A stretch of DNA of 64,000 nt from contig CM042046.1 of NCBI GenBank assembly GCA_023525975.1, forward strand, positions 54,679,373-54,743,372, read 5' to 3'. Below the pieces are notes generated by a model. It was not told the DNA's origin, did no database searches, and worked only from the letters and a program-made list of their open reading frames with translations. Source of the stretch: Smallanthus sonchifolius (lineage: Eukaryota; Streptophyta; Magnoliopsida; Asterales; Asteraceae). Of the stretch, positions 11,444 through 22,500 are shown piece after piece. A program made the translations under genes and the position numbers. The first letter of the stretch is position 1, and every line of letters begins with the position of its first letter.

Positions 11444-14400
11444 TTAAGTAGTGGAGTTTCTGAACAGGTGTGGGTACTTGGCCTTCATTTGATCTTCACG
11501 TTCCCAAGTGAACTCGGGTCCTCGTTTAGATTGCCAACGTACTTTCACAATCGGAATTCGGCTTCTTTTAAGTTGTTTGATCTCTCGATCCATGATTTCA
11601 ATAGGCTTTTCCACGAAGTGCATCGACTCGTCAATGTGAACTTCGTCAAGAGGAACTTGGAGGTTTCCCTCGGCAAGACACTTCTTGAGGTTAGATACAT
11701 GAAACGTGGGATGTACATTGCTAAGCTTGTCGGGTAATTCCAACTCGTAAGCAACTTTCCCGATACGTTTGATGATTTTGAAAGGTCCAACGTATCGCGG
11801 TGTGAATTTCCCTTTCTTCCCAAACCGGACAACGCCTTTCCAAGGTGATACCTTTAAAAGAACCATGTCACCAACTTGGAATTCAAGAGGTCTTCTACGA
11901 ATATCAGCATTCTTCTTTTGTCTCTCCCGAGCCAAACGAAGATTGTCGCGAACTTGGATGATTCGATCAGTGGTGTCTTGGACTAGAGCGGGACCAGTGA
12001 TTTGTGCTTCACCGACCTCATCCCAGCCAAGAGGAGAACGACAATGGCGACCATATAAAGCCTTGAAAGGTGCCATCTCGATACTAGCATGGTAGCTGTT
12101 GTTATACGAAAACTCAGCTAGTGGAAGATATTTGTCCCAATTGCCTCCAAAGTCAAGGACGCAAGCACGTAACATATCTTCAAGAGTTTGAATCGTTCTT
12201 TCCGTTTGACCATCAGTTTGGGGATGGTAAGCTGTACTCAAATTCAATTGAGTACCCATGAACGATTGTAGAGATCCCCAAAAACGGGAAGTGAAACGAC
12301 TATCACGATCAGATATGATATTAAGAGGAACGCCATGTAGACGAACGATCTCATCCAAATAAACTTGAGCCAACTTCTCAGTTCCCCAATCATCTCGAAT
12401 TGCGAGAAAATGAGCTGATTTCGTGAGTCGGTCCACGATTACCCAAATGCTATCAAATCCTTGAGGTGTTCTTGGAAGTTTGGTGATAAAATCCATGGAA
12501 ATACACTCCCATTTCCACATTGGAATCTCGGGTTGTTCAAGCAAACCCGAAGGTCGTTGATGTTCAATCTTGACCTTAGAACAAGTAAGACATTTTGAAA
12601 TGTACACGGCAACATCTTTCTTCATGCCGGGCCACCAATAGTGTTGGAGAAGGCCTTTGTACATTTTATCGGCTCCTGGGTGTATAGAATAACGAGTTTT
12701 GTGAGACTCGTCAAAAATCAAAGTACGAAGATCATCCCGATCAGGAACCCATAAGCGGTTTAAGAAGTGTAGCAACCCATTGGGTCGAGTCTCCAATTGT
12801 TTTTCAACTCCACAACCCAATTCTTTTTGCATGTTGCCCTCGGAAAGAACCGTTTGTTGAGCTTTAAGAATTTTGGTCTCAATATCCGATTGAATAAGAG
12901 CACAACATATGTTAGGATATTCTTTCCGACTTAACGCATCAGCCACCACGTTAGCTTTCCCTGGATGATATTTGATTTCGCAATCATAATCATTTAACAG
13001 TTCCATCCAACGACGTTGTCTCATGTTTAAGTCTTTTTGGTTGAATATATGTTGCAAACTCTTGTGATCGGTAAAGATTTCACATTTGGTTCCATAGAGA
13101 TAATGTCTCCAAATTTTGAGAGCAAACACGACCGCACCAAGTTCGAGGTCGTGAGTGGTGTAGTTATCTTCATGAACCTTAAGTTGTCTTGAGGCATAAG
13201 CAATCACCTTACCCCTTTGCATGAGAACGCATCCAAGTCCTTGCTTTGAAGCATCACAGAAAACAACGAAGTCGTCGCTGCCATCGGGAAGAGATAGGAC
13301 TGGAGCATGGCACAATTTTTCTTTAAGAGTTTGGAACGCTTCTTCTTGCTCTTGTCCCCATTCAAAGATCCTACCCTTATGAGTTAGGGCAGTGAGAGGA
13401 ACAGCAATCTTGGAAAAGTTAGAAATAAAGCGTCGATAATATCCTGCTAGTCCAAGAAAAGAACGGATTTCTGTTGGTGTTTTAGGAGCAATCCAATTCT
13501 TTACAGCTTCAATTTTAGCAGGATCAACATGAATCCCAGCCTCGTTAATAACATGACATAGGAATTGGACTTCCTTTAGCCAGAATTCACATTTGGAGAA
13601 TTTAACATAAAGTTGTTCCTGTTTAAGAAGATCAAGTACTAAACGAAGATGTTCTTCATGTTCTTGCTTAGATTTTGAGTAGATAAGAATATCGTCAATG
13701 AAGACAATGACGAATTTATCCAAATAAGGTCGACAAACACGATTCATCAAATCCATGAACACGGCAGGTGCGTTAGTCAAACCGAATGGCATGACAACAA
13801 ACTCGTAGTGTCCATAGCGAGTTCTAAAAGCTGTTTTGGGAATGTCTTCCTCCTTAACACGTAGTTGGTGATAACCCGAACGAAGATCGATCTTTGAGAA
13901 AATAGAAGCTCCTTGGAGTTGATCAAATAAATCGTCAATCCTTGGAAGTGGGTATCGATTCTTGACAGTCAATTTGTTGAGTTCCCGATAGTCGATACAC
14001 ATCCTAAAAGATCCATCTTTCTTCTTGACGAATAAGACAGGTGCTCCCCATGGTGAGGAACTAGGACGTATGAATCCTTTATCAGAGAGTTCTTGAAGTT
14101 GACTAGCAAGTTCTTGCATTTCAGATGGTGCAAGACGATATGGTGCTCTTGCCACAGGAGTTGCACCAGGCACAAGGTCGATACGAAACTCGACTTGTCG
14201 TGTAGGGGCAATTCCCGGTAGGTCTTCCGGAAATACTTCAGCAAAGTCCTTAATCACAGGAATATCAGCCATGAGTTTACCCTTGTCCTTCTCTTTCACA
14301 ACGTGAGCTAGAAAAGCTGGATAATTCTTGTTGAGGTACTTCTGAGCTTTTGTTATAGTCATCAGTTTTAAGCCTTTGGGTTGTTTCTCTCCATACACGT

Positions 14401-15925
14401 GTAGTACTTCACCAGACGGCAGAGGAATCTTTATGAATTTGTCGGCACAAACGATCTCAGCACGATGTTTGGATAACCAATCCATGCCGACGATCACGTC
14501 GAAACTCCCAAGTTGCATAGGAGTTAAGTCAATAGAGAAAGTATGTTCGTTAAGTTGTAGATTGTTTGCAATAATTGAGTCAACTTTAACGGATTTCCCG
14601 TTAGCTACTTCTACATTATAAGTTTTGTCTAGTTGGGTTCTAGTCTTAGCAAGCATTGGTTCAAAGTCAAAGGACACGAAACTTTTATCCACACCAGAAT
14701 CAAACAAAATAGTAGCATATTGATTATTGATCAGATACGTACCATTGACAACATCGTTGTCGGCTTGAGCTTGACTAGCAGTAATGGTGTAGACTCGGCC
14801 TTTGGAAGCAGAGATTGAAGCTTTTATTGCATTGGCCAGTAATGGACACTTATCCTTGAAGTGACTTGGATCTCCACATTGGAAACAAGCCTTAACAGTT
14901 AAGGATGGTGTGTTTTGTATCACGTTATGGCCTTGCACTTGAGATTGAGTGTTGCTTGGGGTTCGGCAACGATCTTGAGTATGTCCCAATCTTTTGCACT
15001 TTGTGCAAACCCAACATGGTGCATTGGGAAGATGGTGAGACTTGCAAATATCACATTGAGGATAACTCCCCGAATAAGCCTTCTTGGTTGGACTGAAGGT
15101 AGTAGTAGTAGTAGCAGGTGCTACTTGGCTCACAGGTTGAGCAGGTGTAACAGTCCCATAATTTTGTTTATGATTGGACTTTCTCTTCCTGTTTCTACCA
15201 GTAGGTTCAGGTTTAGAAGTCACAGCAGCAACCACAGCAGGTTTCTTCCCTCCTTTGCGGTGAAGGATTCCCGCATCGACATAAGTGTCGGTAAGTGTGG
15301 CTGAAAGACGAACAGCTTCTTCGATAGTAGCAGGTCTACTACTAAGAACAACACTCCTGATTTGAATTGGGAGTCCCTTGCAGAATTTCTCAATCTTCCT
15401 AGCCAAGGTGTCGACTAGGTGAGGAACGAGTAGACAAAGCTCATAAAAACGAGTGACATAAGCAGAATTGTCACCACTATCTTGGGAGAGAGTCCAAAAT
15501 TCCTTCTCGATCTTCATCATTTCGTTTCGAGGACAGAACTCATTGATCATGAGTTCCTTGAATTCAGCCCAAGGAAGAGCCATAGCAACAAGAACGGTGC
15601 GAGTAGTTTTCTCGCCGTTCCACCAAGTTAGTGCACGCTTTTGAAAGACGCTTGAGCCATATTGAACCTTGAGTGCCTCGGGAACACCAGCATTAAGGAA
15701 GGTGTTCTCAATGCCCTCAAACCATTGGAGTAGTCCAGTGGCTCCTTCATGACCCGAATACTTTGGTGGTGAACACGAATTAAAGTATTTGAAGTTGCAA
15801 GCATTGTTGTTGTTGTTATTAGAAGAGCTTTGATCACGATGTTGAAACAGAGCTGGTAGTATTGCAGCAATCCGATCAACAATTTGTTGTGTGAGTGCCG
15901 GATTTGTATCAACGAGATCAGACAT
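11444..15925 (-). CDS. Element A gag-pol polyprotein, 1493 aa
   Basis: One uninterrupted frame encodes all retrotransposon functions. Gag has the conserved LQWFEGIENTF region and two CCHC zinc knuckles (residues about 310-360: CTKCKRLGHTQDRC and CFQCGDPSHFKDKC). Then come aspartic protease (LFDSGVDKSF, about residue 408), reverse transcriptase (FIDDILIYS, about 743), RNase H (FCDASKQGLG, about 890), integrase with an HHCC-type zinc region (about 1083) and D-D-E core (MDFITKL, ISDRDSRF, QTLEDMLRA), and a C-terminal chromodomain (YPHLF tail). The chosen start is the ATG at 15925 (MSDLVDTNP); the frame runs nine codons further upstream without an ATG. A single fused gag-pol frame is usual in chromoviruses. 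It is a good candidate for a mobile, expressed element. The stop is 34 bp from the 3' LTR. Confidence 0.95.
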   Translation of the reverse strand: MSDLVDTNPALTQQIVDRIAAILPALFQHRDQSSSNNNNNNACNFKYFNSCSPPKYSGHEGATGLLQWFEGIENTFLNAGVPEALKVQYGSSVFQKRALTWWNGEKTTRTVLVAMALPWAEFKELMINEFCPRNEMMKIEKEFWTLSQDSGDNSAYVTRFYELCLLVPHLVDTLARKIEKFCKGLPIQIRSVVLSSRPATIEEAVRLSATLTDTYVDAGILHRKGGKKPAVVAAVTSKPEPTGRNRKRKSNHKQNYGTVTPAQPVSQVAPATTTTTFSPTKKAYSGSYPQCDICKSHHLPNAPCWVCTKCKRLGHTQDRCRTPSNTQSQVQGHNVIQNTPSLTVKACFQCGDPSHFKDKCPLLANAIKASISASKGRVYTITASQAQADNDVVNGTYLINNQYATILFDSGVDKSFVSFDFEPMLAKTRTQLDKTYNVEVANGKSVKVDSIIANNLQLNEHTFSIDLTPMQLGSFDVIVGMDWLSKHRAEIVCADKFIKIPLPSGEVLHVYGEKQPKGLKLMTITKAQKYLNKNYPAFLAHVVKEKDKGKLMADIPVIKDFAEVFPEDLPGIAPTRQVEFRIDLVPGATPVARAPYRLAPSEMQELASQLQELSDKGFIRPSSSPWGAPVLFVKKKDGSFRMCIDYRELNKLTVKNRYPLPRIDDLFDQLQGASIFSKIDLRSGYHQLRVKEEDIPKTAFRTRYGHYEFVVMPFGLTNAPAVFMDLMNRVCRPYLDKFVIVFIDDILIYSKSKQEHEEHLRLVLDLLKQEQLYVKFSKCEFWLKEVQFLCHVINEAGIHVDPAKIEAVKNWIAPKTPTEIRSFLGLAGYYRRFISNFSKIAVPLTALTHKGRIFEWGQEQEEAFQTLKEKLCHAPVLSLPDGSDDFVVFCDASKQGLGCVLMQRGKVIAYASRQLKVHEDNYTTHDLELGAVVFALKIWRHYLYGTKCEIFTDHKSLQHIFNQKDLNMRQRRWMELLNDYDCEIKYHPGKANVVADALSRKEYPNICCALIQSDIETKILKAQQTVLSEGNMQKELGCGVEKQLETRPNGLLHFLNRLWVPDRDDLRTLIFDESHKTRYSIHPGADKMYKGLLQHYWWPGMKKDVAVYISKCLTCSKVKIEHQRPSGLLEQPEIPMWKWECISMDFITKLPRTPQGFDSIWVIVDRLTKSAHFLAIRDDWGTEKLAQVYLDEIVRLHGVPLNIISDRDSRFTSRFWGSLQSFMGTQLNLSTAYHPQTDGQTERTIQTLEDMLRACVLDFGGNWDKYLPLAEFSYNNSYHASIEMAPFKALYGRHCRSPLGWDEVGEAQITGPALVQDTTDRIIQVRDNLRLARERQKKNADIRRRPLEFQVGDMVLLKVSPWKGVVRFGKKGKFTPRYVGPFKIIKRIGKVAYELELPDKLSNVHPTFHVSNLKKCLAEGNLQVPLDEVHIDESMHFVEKPIEIMDREIKQLKRSRIPIVKVRWQSKRGPEFTWEREDQMKAKYPHLFRNSTT

Positions 15926-16551
15926 TCTATAAGAAAATAAAGTAAAATGCAAGTTTGAGATGAATAATAATATTCAAGAGTTAGCTTTGAAAGTAAAGAT
16001 AGGCTTAAGTTTAAACACATAGTTAGTAATTGTGTTGGTTGGGTTTTACCTCACAATTACTTAGGACATATCAAGGTTAATAAGATTTCAACAATATTTG
16101 AGAAAGTCATGCTTTAGCCTATAAGTGAACACTCATCCCGAGAATCCCCAGGTAAGCGTAACAGGTCCAGTAATTTGGATTTGTACGAATACGCTTGCCT
16201 AGACAGGAAACTCAGAATACAGGCATTCACCCTTCCAGATTGCACGAGTTTCTGAACATTGTCAAAGTCTTAAACCTTAACGAGATTTTGGATAGACTTA
16301 CAAAGTCTAGGGGGTTTTATAAAATATTTTAAAACATTGAAGAATTTCATATAAAAGAATATTGATGGAAATATAAGGTAAAGTCTTAGAATTTTGAGGA
16401 TTTGTAAGATTTGTGTTAAAGATTTAGAAATTTGACAAATAAACACATAAGTTCCTAATCATGCAAGACTAAAAGAGGGTCCTAAAGTTATAGTCTAGGT
16501 TAAAGATTTCTAATAACCTAAATCCCTATAACCAAGGCTCTGATACCAATC
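15926..16551 (-). other. Element A leader and primer-binding site
   Basis: Untranslated leader between the 5' LTR and gag. Next to the LTR the minus strand reads TTGGTATCAGAGCC (16537-16550), complementary to the 3' end of initiator tRNA-Met, the usual primer of this group. I see no other gene in these 626 bases. Confidence 0.85.
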
Positions 16552-18112
16552 TGTCACACCCCAACCGGGCGGCGGAACACGTCGGAGTATGACCCGAATT
16601 GTGACCAGATTGCTCATAGCACTTGGAACTATTAAAATTTCATAATTTTATTCAATAATATTAAAAGTGCCTCAAAGGCTACAAATAGTTCAAATAAACA
16701 AGACAAAACATAGTTCCAAACAAGATAAAATCAGATTTCAAATTTCTAAGTCCAAGCCTAAGTGTTGAACATAAATCAAGCGTTGCTTGAACTTGGCGCA
16801 CCTGAAACATGTTTAAAATAAGAGTTATCAACAAAATGAATTGTTGGTGAGCAATCATGGTAGATATAGATATAGTAGTTTAGATAAAGTACAAATTCCA
16901 TGCTAAGACAAGTAATACATTATAGTCTTATTGTATATACACACAGTCCAAATTAAACCTTCCTTTTAAGATTTATCCAATTCAGATTGTCCAACATATA
17001 GTTAACAGTTTTTCAGTTTCAGAATTCATTACATGCATCCTAGATCAAAGAAATGCATGGGGTAGCTAACCCACATGGTACCACTAATTCCATTCATAGG
17101 CTGTCGAAACAGTTAATAATATGAACTAGTGTAATCAACAAATAAGTCACATAATGCAATTAAACAAGTCTAACATAAGGGAATTTGTTTCAAGTTGTGA
17201 GATTTGTCAATAGTGTAAGTGTAATTATATAGGAACATGTTTCACCCCAAAAGTGATAAAATGTATAAAGAGGGGCATGAAAACTCACATGGTTTGTAAG
17301 TAGTTTCCGAGCTAAGTTTGATCCAAAGATATAATCCAAAGTAGGTCACAATTAACCTATTATAGTTGTAGTTTAGTCATTTAGTTTAAAGGAATAAGCT
17401 AAGGTTTGTTCGTGTTCTCGAATTTGGGAAATTAGGATTTTGGAAAGTTTAAGGTTTGAAAAGTAATTTGGTTATAGTTTAAGGTGTGCAAGTATTTAAA
17501 TTACTAAATTATTATGTTTAGTAATTTAAATATAATTTCAGATTTTATAAAATATTTTAAGTGATTATTTAATTAATTACTTATTTAGTAATTTAGTTAA
17601 TAAATGTGTTTAATTAACTAAATATGTCAAAAAGATAGTAAGAATATAAATATAATTTAAATTATAAATTTTATAAATATTTTCTGTTAATAAGTAAATT
17701 TTTATAAAATTTACTTATTTTTAGTTTAATTAAATCAATAATTCCATTGATTTAATTACAAAACAAAATTAGTAAAAATTAGTAAAAATGTCTAAAAGTT
17801 CCAGAAACTTAATATTTTGTTAAAAATATATAGATTAAGTTTCTGTAATTTTTGTATAATTTTTGGAATAGATTTACTAATTTTAAATAAATAGTCCAAG
17901 CTTTAAATTTAGACTTTTAAATAATTAATTTTATAAACTCAGAAAGTTTTCTGTTTTTATTTTATAAAACAGTAGAGAATTTTATTACAAAAATTTGGAC
18001 TATTTATTTGTACATTTTCGAGTTGTAAATAAAAAGTTATGAATTTTTAAAGATTAAAGATTTAATAAAAAGAAAAATCAAAAATAGGAAAATGTTGAAA
18101 AGTGGGCGAACC

Positions 18113-18185
18113 GGCCACAAGGCGGATCGAACCTGGGATACTTGGCTTAGCAGCAGTGCACCTGACCGTTGGGCCAAGTGGCTAA
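18113..18185 (-). other. tRNA-like module 1 in A right LTR
   Basis: Copy of 9929-10001, with the same A-box-like and B-box motifs retained. Confidence 0.5.
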
Positions 18186-18273
18186 CATGGTAATAAGTTG
18201 AATTGGGTTATATTTAACCCGGATCTTGGATCCGGTTTGTGTTCGTTTAAGCAAAAAAAAGGCTCACGGGTGA

Positions 18274-18347
18274 GGGCCTTAGCCGGACCCGAACCCGTGA
18301 CCTCTCGTTCGTAATACGCGCACCCGGCCATCTCGGCCAAGTGACTA
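18274..18347 (-). other. tRNA-like module 2 in A right LTR
   Basis: Copy of 10090-10164, with the B-box-like GGTTCGGGTCC retained. Confidence 0.45.
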
Positions 18348-19599
18348 CCTCGTAAACAAACGGAGAGAGGTTCCTTTTAATGACGTTTTCGAAATAAAAT
18401 CCCAAATCCGTTTGAAACACAAGAACCCTAATCTGAGTTTGTTCGAATTCGATGAATCCGTATAATAGGAACTCAATTAACCATAGGGCTTTTGTTATAC
18501 GTTCAATTCCAAGCCTAATGACGTATTGAATTACCTGGAATGATCAACTGATCGAAGTTCTGGACTCGTTGTTCAGTTCGTCTGAACTGAGATTCCGAGA
18601 GAGAGAATTAGAGAGTGTTAGGAGTTGTGATTTGTTTCAAATGGACGCATTAGGTGTCGTCGAGGTTTGTATAACCTCAATTCGACAAATAAATTCGCGA
18701 ATTAACGAGTTTTGATTACGGTTTAAGACGGTTTAAAGTTTTTAGCCGTTTTCTACTGTTACGAGTTAAAATTTCGAATTAAACGAGTTCATCATGCTCG
18801 TTTATGAGTTGTAATGGGATTTCAGTTACGAATCTTTGCTCTTATCATCTCAAAACGCGTTTTCGAATATTCAGAACTCAAAACCGGGTTCCCCTTGTTT
18901 CGAACCCACGACCCCTTTTGGGTGGGTTTTAAAACAGAAAAATACAACTTTGGTCCCTGAGGTTTGTTAAGTTGACTCCGGTCAACTTAAACTTGAAAAT
19001 AAGTTTGAGGAAAGGCAGTTTAGCCCTTGTAGTTAAGTTTTAACCAAAAACTAAGTTAGTTAGGTTAAATAGGGTTTTTAGTTAATAAATTTGATATATT
19101 TTGATATTTAAATGTATAAATTAAATTTAAATTATAAAAGAATTGTTTATTTCTATAAAAATGATATAAAATGACATATTTTTATAGAACTTTATTTTAA
19201 AAATATTTATTTAATTAAACTTTATTTATTTGATTTATTTAGGAATAAATCTTATTATTTCTTAAAAATTCATAAAAATTTATAAAAGTCATTTTAATTT
19301 ATATAATTTGTGTTTTAATTTAAATAAAACACATTAGGATTTTTTTTTTTTCAAATTAAATAAGTATAATTTTTTTTTTTTACACTTAGATAATTTATGA
19401 GATTTATTTTATATAGTTTAGGGACTTTATTCAAATACCATGAATATTAGCCCTAAAACATAGTTTGAGTATGGTTTTTAGCCACATAGTTTAAGCAATT
19501 CATTTAAGAATTTTCACATATTATTAAATATGGATAATTAGGGTTTACAATAAATGCCAAATGGCCGGAAATTGTAAACGGAAAAGTACAGATATTACA

Positions 19600-20397
19600 A
19601 TGAATTCCACTTAACTCATCCGGCAACTCCAACCTATAACCGACTTCCCCAACCCGAGCCATTATCCTGAAAGGTCCGACAAACCTCGGACTTAACTTTC
19701 CTCTCTTCCTAAATCGTATGATTCCCTTCCAGGGCGACACTTTCAACATTACTCTGTCCCCAACATCAAACTCAATAGGCCTTCGTCGTCTATCCGCATA
19801 GGACTTCTGACGATCTTGTGCGGCCTTCATTCGCGCTTTGATCTGATCAAACTTTTCCGACGTCTCTCTTACGACTTCGAGACTTCCTAATTCCTTCTGT
19901 CCAATCTCACCCCAACAAACCGGGGTCCTACATCTACTCCCATACAACATTTCGTAAGGCGGCATGCCTATCGTCGTGTGATGACTATTGTTGTAGGAGA
20001 ATTCAGCTAACGGCAGATGGCTGTCCCAATTGCCACCGAAGTCGATAATACAAGCACGGAGCATATCCTCCAACGTCTGAATAGTCCTTTCGGACTGACC
20101 ATCCGTTAGCGGGTGGTATGCTGTGCTGATATTAAGCCTTATCGCCTCATGAAATCTTTTCCAGAACCTCGATGTGAATCGTGTGTCCCGGTCAGATATA
20201 ATCGTCAAAGGCATCCCATGCCGTGCTACTACTTCGTTGATAAACACTTCTGCTAACCTTTCCGACGAGAACGTCTCGCGAATAGGTAGGAAATGAGCAC
20301 TCTTCGTTAATCGGTCCACAATTACCCAAATGGTGTCATGACCTTTAGTTGTGCGGGGTAGCTTGGTTATGAAGTCCATGGTAATGTGTTCCCACTT
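19600..20397 (-). pseudogene. Element B integrase fragment
   Basis: Integrase core with all three acidic positions visible (MDFITKLPRTTKGHD, IISDRDTRFTSRF, TIQTLEDMLRAC), followed by the GPFRIMARVGEVGYRLELP region. It stops at SGIH, where element A is inserted; the rest lies at 8104-8366. Upstream it shares a frame with the RT fragment but is separated by one TAG at 20398-20400, where related elements have Trp (PEWKWE pattern). Confidence 0.92.
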
Positions 20398-22500
20398 CTA
20401 TTCTGGTATGTCAAGTGGTTGAATCTTTCCATACGGTTTCTGGTGTTCAGCCTTTACTTGCGAGCAAGTCAAGCACTTGCTTACATACTTCGTCACATCA
20501 CATTTCATTCCAGGCCACCAGTAGTCCTTCTTCAGGTCTTGGTACATTTTGTTGGTACCAGGATGGATAGAGTAACGAGACTTATGAGCCTCATCCAAGA
20601 TTTTGGTTCTAAGCTCACCACCCATAGGTATCCATACCCGTCCATAACGTGTTCTAACACCAAGGGTGTTATATTCCAACTTGTCCTGTTGGCCAACCAT
20701 CCTTTCCTTCTTTATGTTTTCTTCTTTAAGTGCCTCATCTTGAGCTCTTTCGATTTCGCTCATCACATCCGATGTTACCACCAACTGGCAAGCTTTCACT
20801 CTAATAGGAGTAGGCACATCCTTTCGGCTTAGAGCGTCAGCCACCACGTTTGCCTTTCCAGGGTGGTACATTATTTCACAGTCATAGTCCTTCAGGAGTT
20901 CCAACCATCTCCTCTGCCTCATATTAAGCTCCTTTTGTTTGAAGAAATACTTCAAACTTTTGTGGTCGGAGTAAATAGTGAACTTCACCCCGTAGAGGTA
21001 GTGCCTCCAGATTTTTAATGCAAATACGACAGCAGCAAGTTCCAAATCGTGAGTCGGATAGTTGACTTCGTGAACTTTCAACTGCCGCGACGCATATGCA
21101 ATCACTCTACCGCGTTGCATCAACACACACCCTAATCCCTGACCTGACGTGTCAGAGTATACCACCAGGTCTTCACTGCCCTCGGGAAGGGCCAAGACTG
21201 GAGCTTGTGTTAGCTTCTCTTTCAATTCCTTAAACGCCTCATCCTGGGTCGAACCCCATTCGTACTTTACTTCTTTCCGAGTCAACTTTGTCAATGACGA
21301 AGCTATTTTCGAGAAATCCTGGATGAATCTCCGATAGTAGCCTGCCAATCCCAAGAAACTGTGGATTTCAGTTGGCGTCTTAGGAATGTCCCATTCACTT
21401 ACCGTTACTATCTTTGCTGGGTCAACCATAATGCCGTTCGGGCCAATGACGTGACCTAGGAACTGGACTTCCCTAAGCCAGAACGCGCATTTGGAGAACT
21501 TAGCATACAACTTCTCCTTCTTTAGAGCTTCCAACACTTCCTTCAAATGACACGCGTGATCACCCTCATTCTTGGAGTAAATAAGGATATCATCGATGAA
21601 CACGATTACCGATCGATCCAGCATCGGTCGACACACCCTATTCATTAAATCCATGAACGCTGCGGGGGCGTTCGTCAATCCGAAAGACATTACGCGGAAC
21701 TCGAAATGTCCATAACGCGTGCGAAATGCAGTTTTCGGTATGTCTTCTTCCCTCACCTTCAACTGATGGTACCCGGACCGAAGGTCGATTTTCGAAAACC
21801 AACTTGCGCCTTGCAACTGGTCGAACAGGTCATCGATCCTTAGTAAAGGGTACTTGTTCTTCACCATTCGTTTATTCAACTCGCGATAATCGATACACAT
21901 TCTCATCAAACCATCTTTCTTCTTTACAAACAACACCGGAGCACCCCACGGCGAGATGCTCGGTTGGATAAATCCTTTCTCAAGTAACTCGTCTAGTTGG
22001 ACCATAAGTTCCTTCATTTCCACTAGTGCTAGTCGATATGGAACCTTAGCCACGGGCTGGGCATCTGGTACTAAGTCAATTCGGAACTCAATTTCTCTAT
22101 CGCGTGGTATCCCAGGCAAATCCTCTGGAAACACCTCCGGGTACTCGCGTACCACGGGTACATCGTCTAGTTCCTTCACTTCCTTACACTTGTCAATTAC
22201 ATATACCAGATAAGCCTCGCATCCGCGCCTCAAGTAATTCGTTGCCTTAATCATTGAGATGACGTTTGGCATCGAGACGTCACGATCTCCAAAAACCTCG
22301 ACTTTGCTACCATCCGGAGCCTTGAGTTGGATTATCTTTCGTTTACATAAAATTTGCGCTTCATTGGCAGTTAGCCAATCCATACCCAACACAACATCGA
22401 ACCCTCCCAAAACCATAACGAACAATCTGACAGGGAATCTATGACCTTCTATCTTTATTGTGGAGTTGTCAACTACATCGGTTACTCTTGCAGTTCTACC
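20398..22500 (-). pseudogene. Element B protease end, reverse transcriptase, RNase H, integrase N-terminus
   Basis: Opens with the protease C-terminal region (GGFDVVLGMDWL). It continues through reverse transcriptase (RMCIDYRELNK, FSKIDLRSGYHQLK, FIDDILIYS), RNase H (YSDTSGQGLGCVLMQ, THDLELAAVVFALK, TDHKSL-like YSDHKSLKYF) and the integrase zinc region (HKSRYSIHPG ... CLTCSQVKAEHQ). It is open from after the TAG at 22501 to the TAG at 20398, and all key catalytic residues seem present. The paired stops make the full polyprotein non-functional. Confidence 0.93.

Larger units (their letters stand above)
8367..19599 (-). mobile_element. Element A: intact young Ty3/gypsy chromovirus
   Basis: An 11,233-bp element on the minus strand with LTRs of 3044 and 3048 bp, perfect duplications ATGAA (8362-8366 and 19600-19604), a PBS matching initiator tRNA-Met, a polypurine tract and an unbroken gag-pol frame. 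By eye the LTRs differ at about ten substitutions plus A/T-run lengths, so insertion is recent. The C-terminal chromodomain and the RT/integrase sequence suggest a Tekay/Del-like chromovirus; the lineage is my inference. It landed inside the B pol gene. Confidence 0.95.
16552..19599 (-). repeat. Element A 5' LTR (right copy)
   Basis: 3048 bp, almost identical to the left LTR. I noticed about ten single-base differences (for example near 16798, 17146, 17834, 18187, 18347, 18579, 18672 and 19439) and two longer T runs. It ends ATATTACA, followed by the target duplication ATGAA. It must contain the element promoter; no clear TATA box could be fixed. Confidence 0.95.

Noticed and set aside
13969..15304. 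Several frames overlapping element A gag-pol on both strands
   Set aside because: Shadows of the 1493-codon frame, with no independent support.
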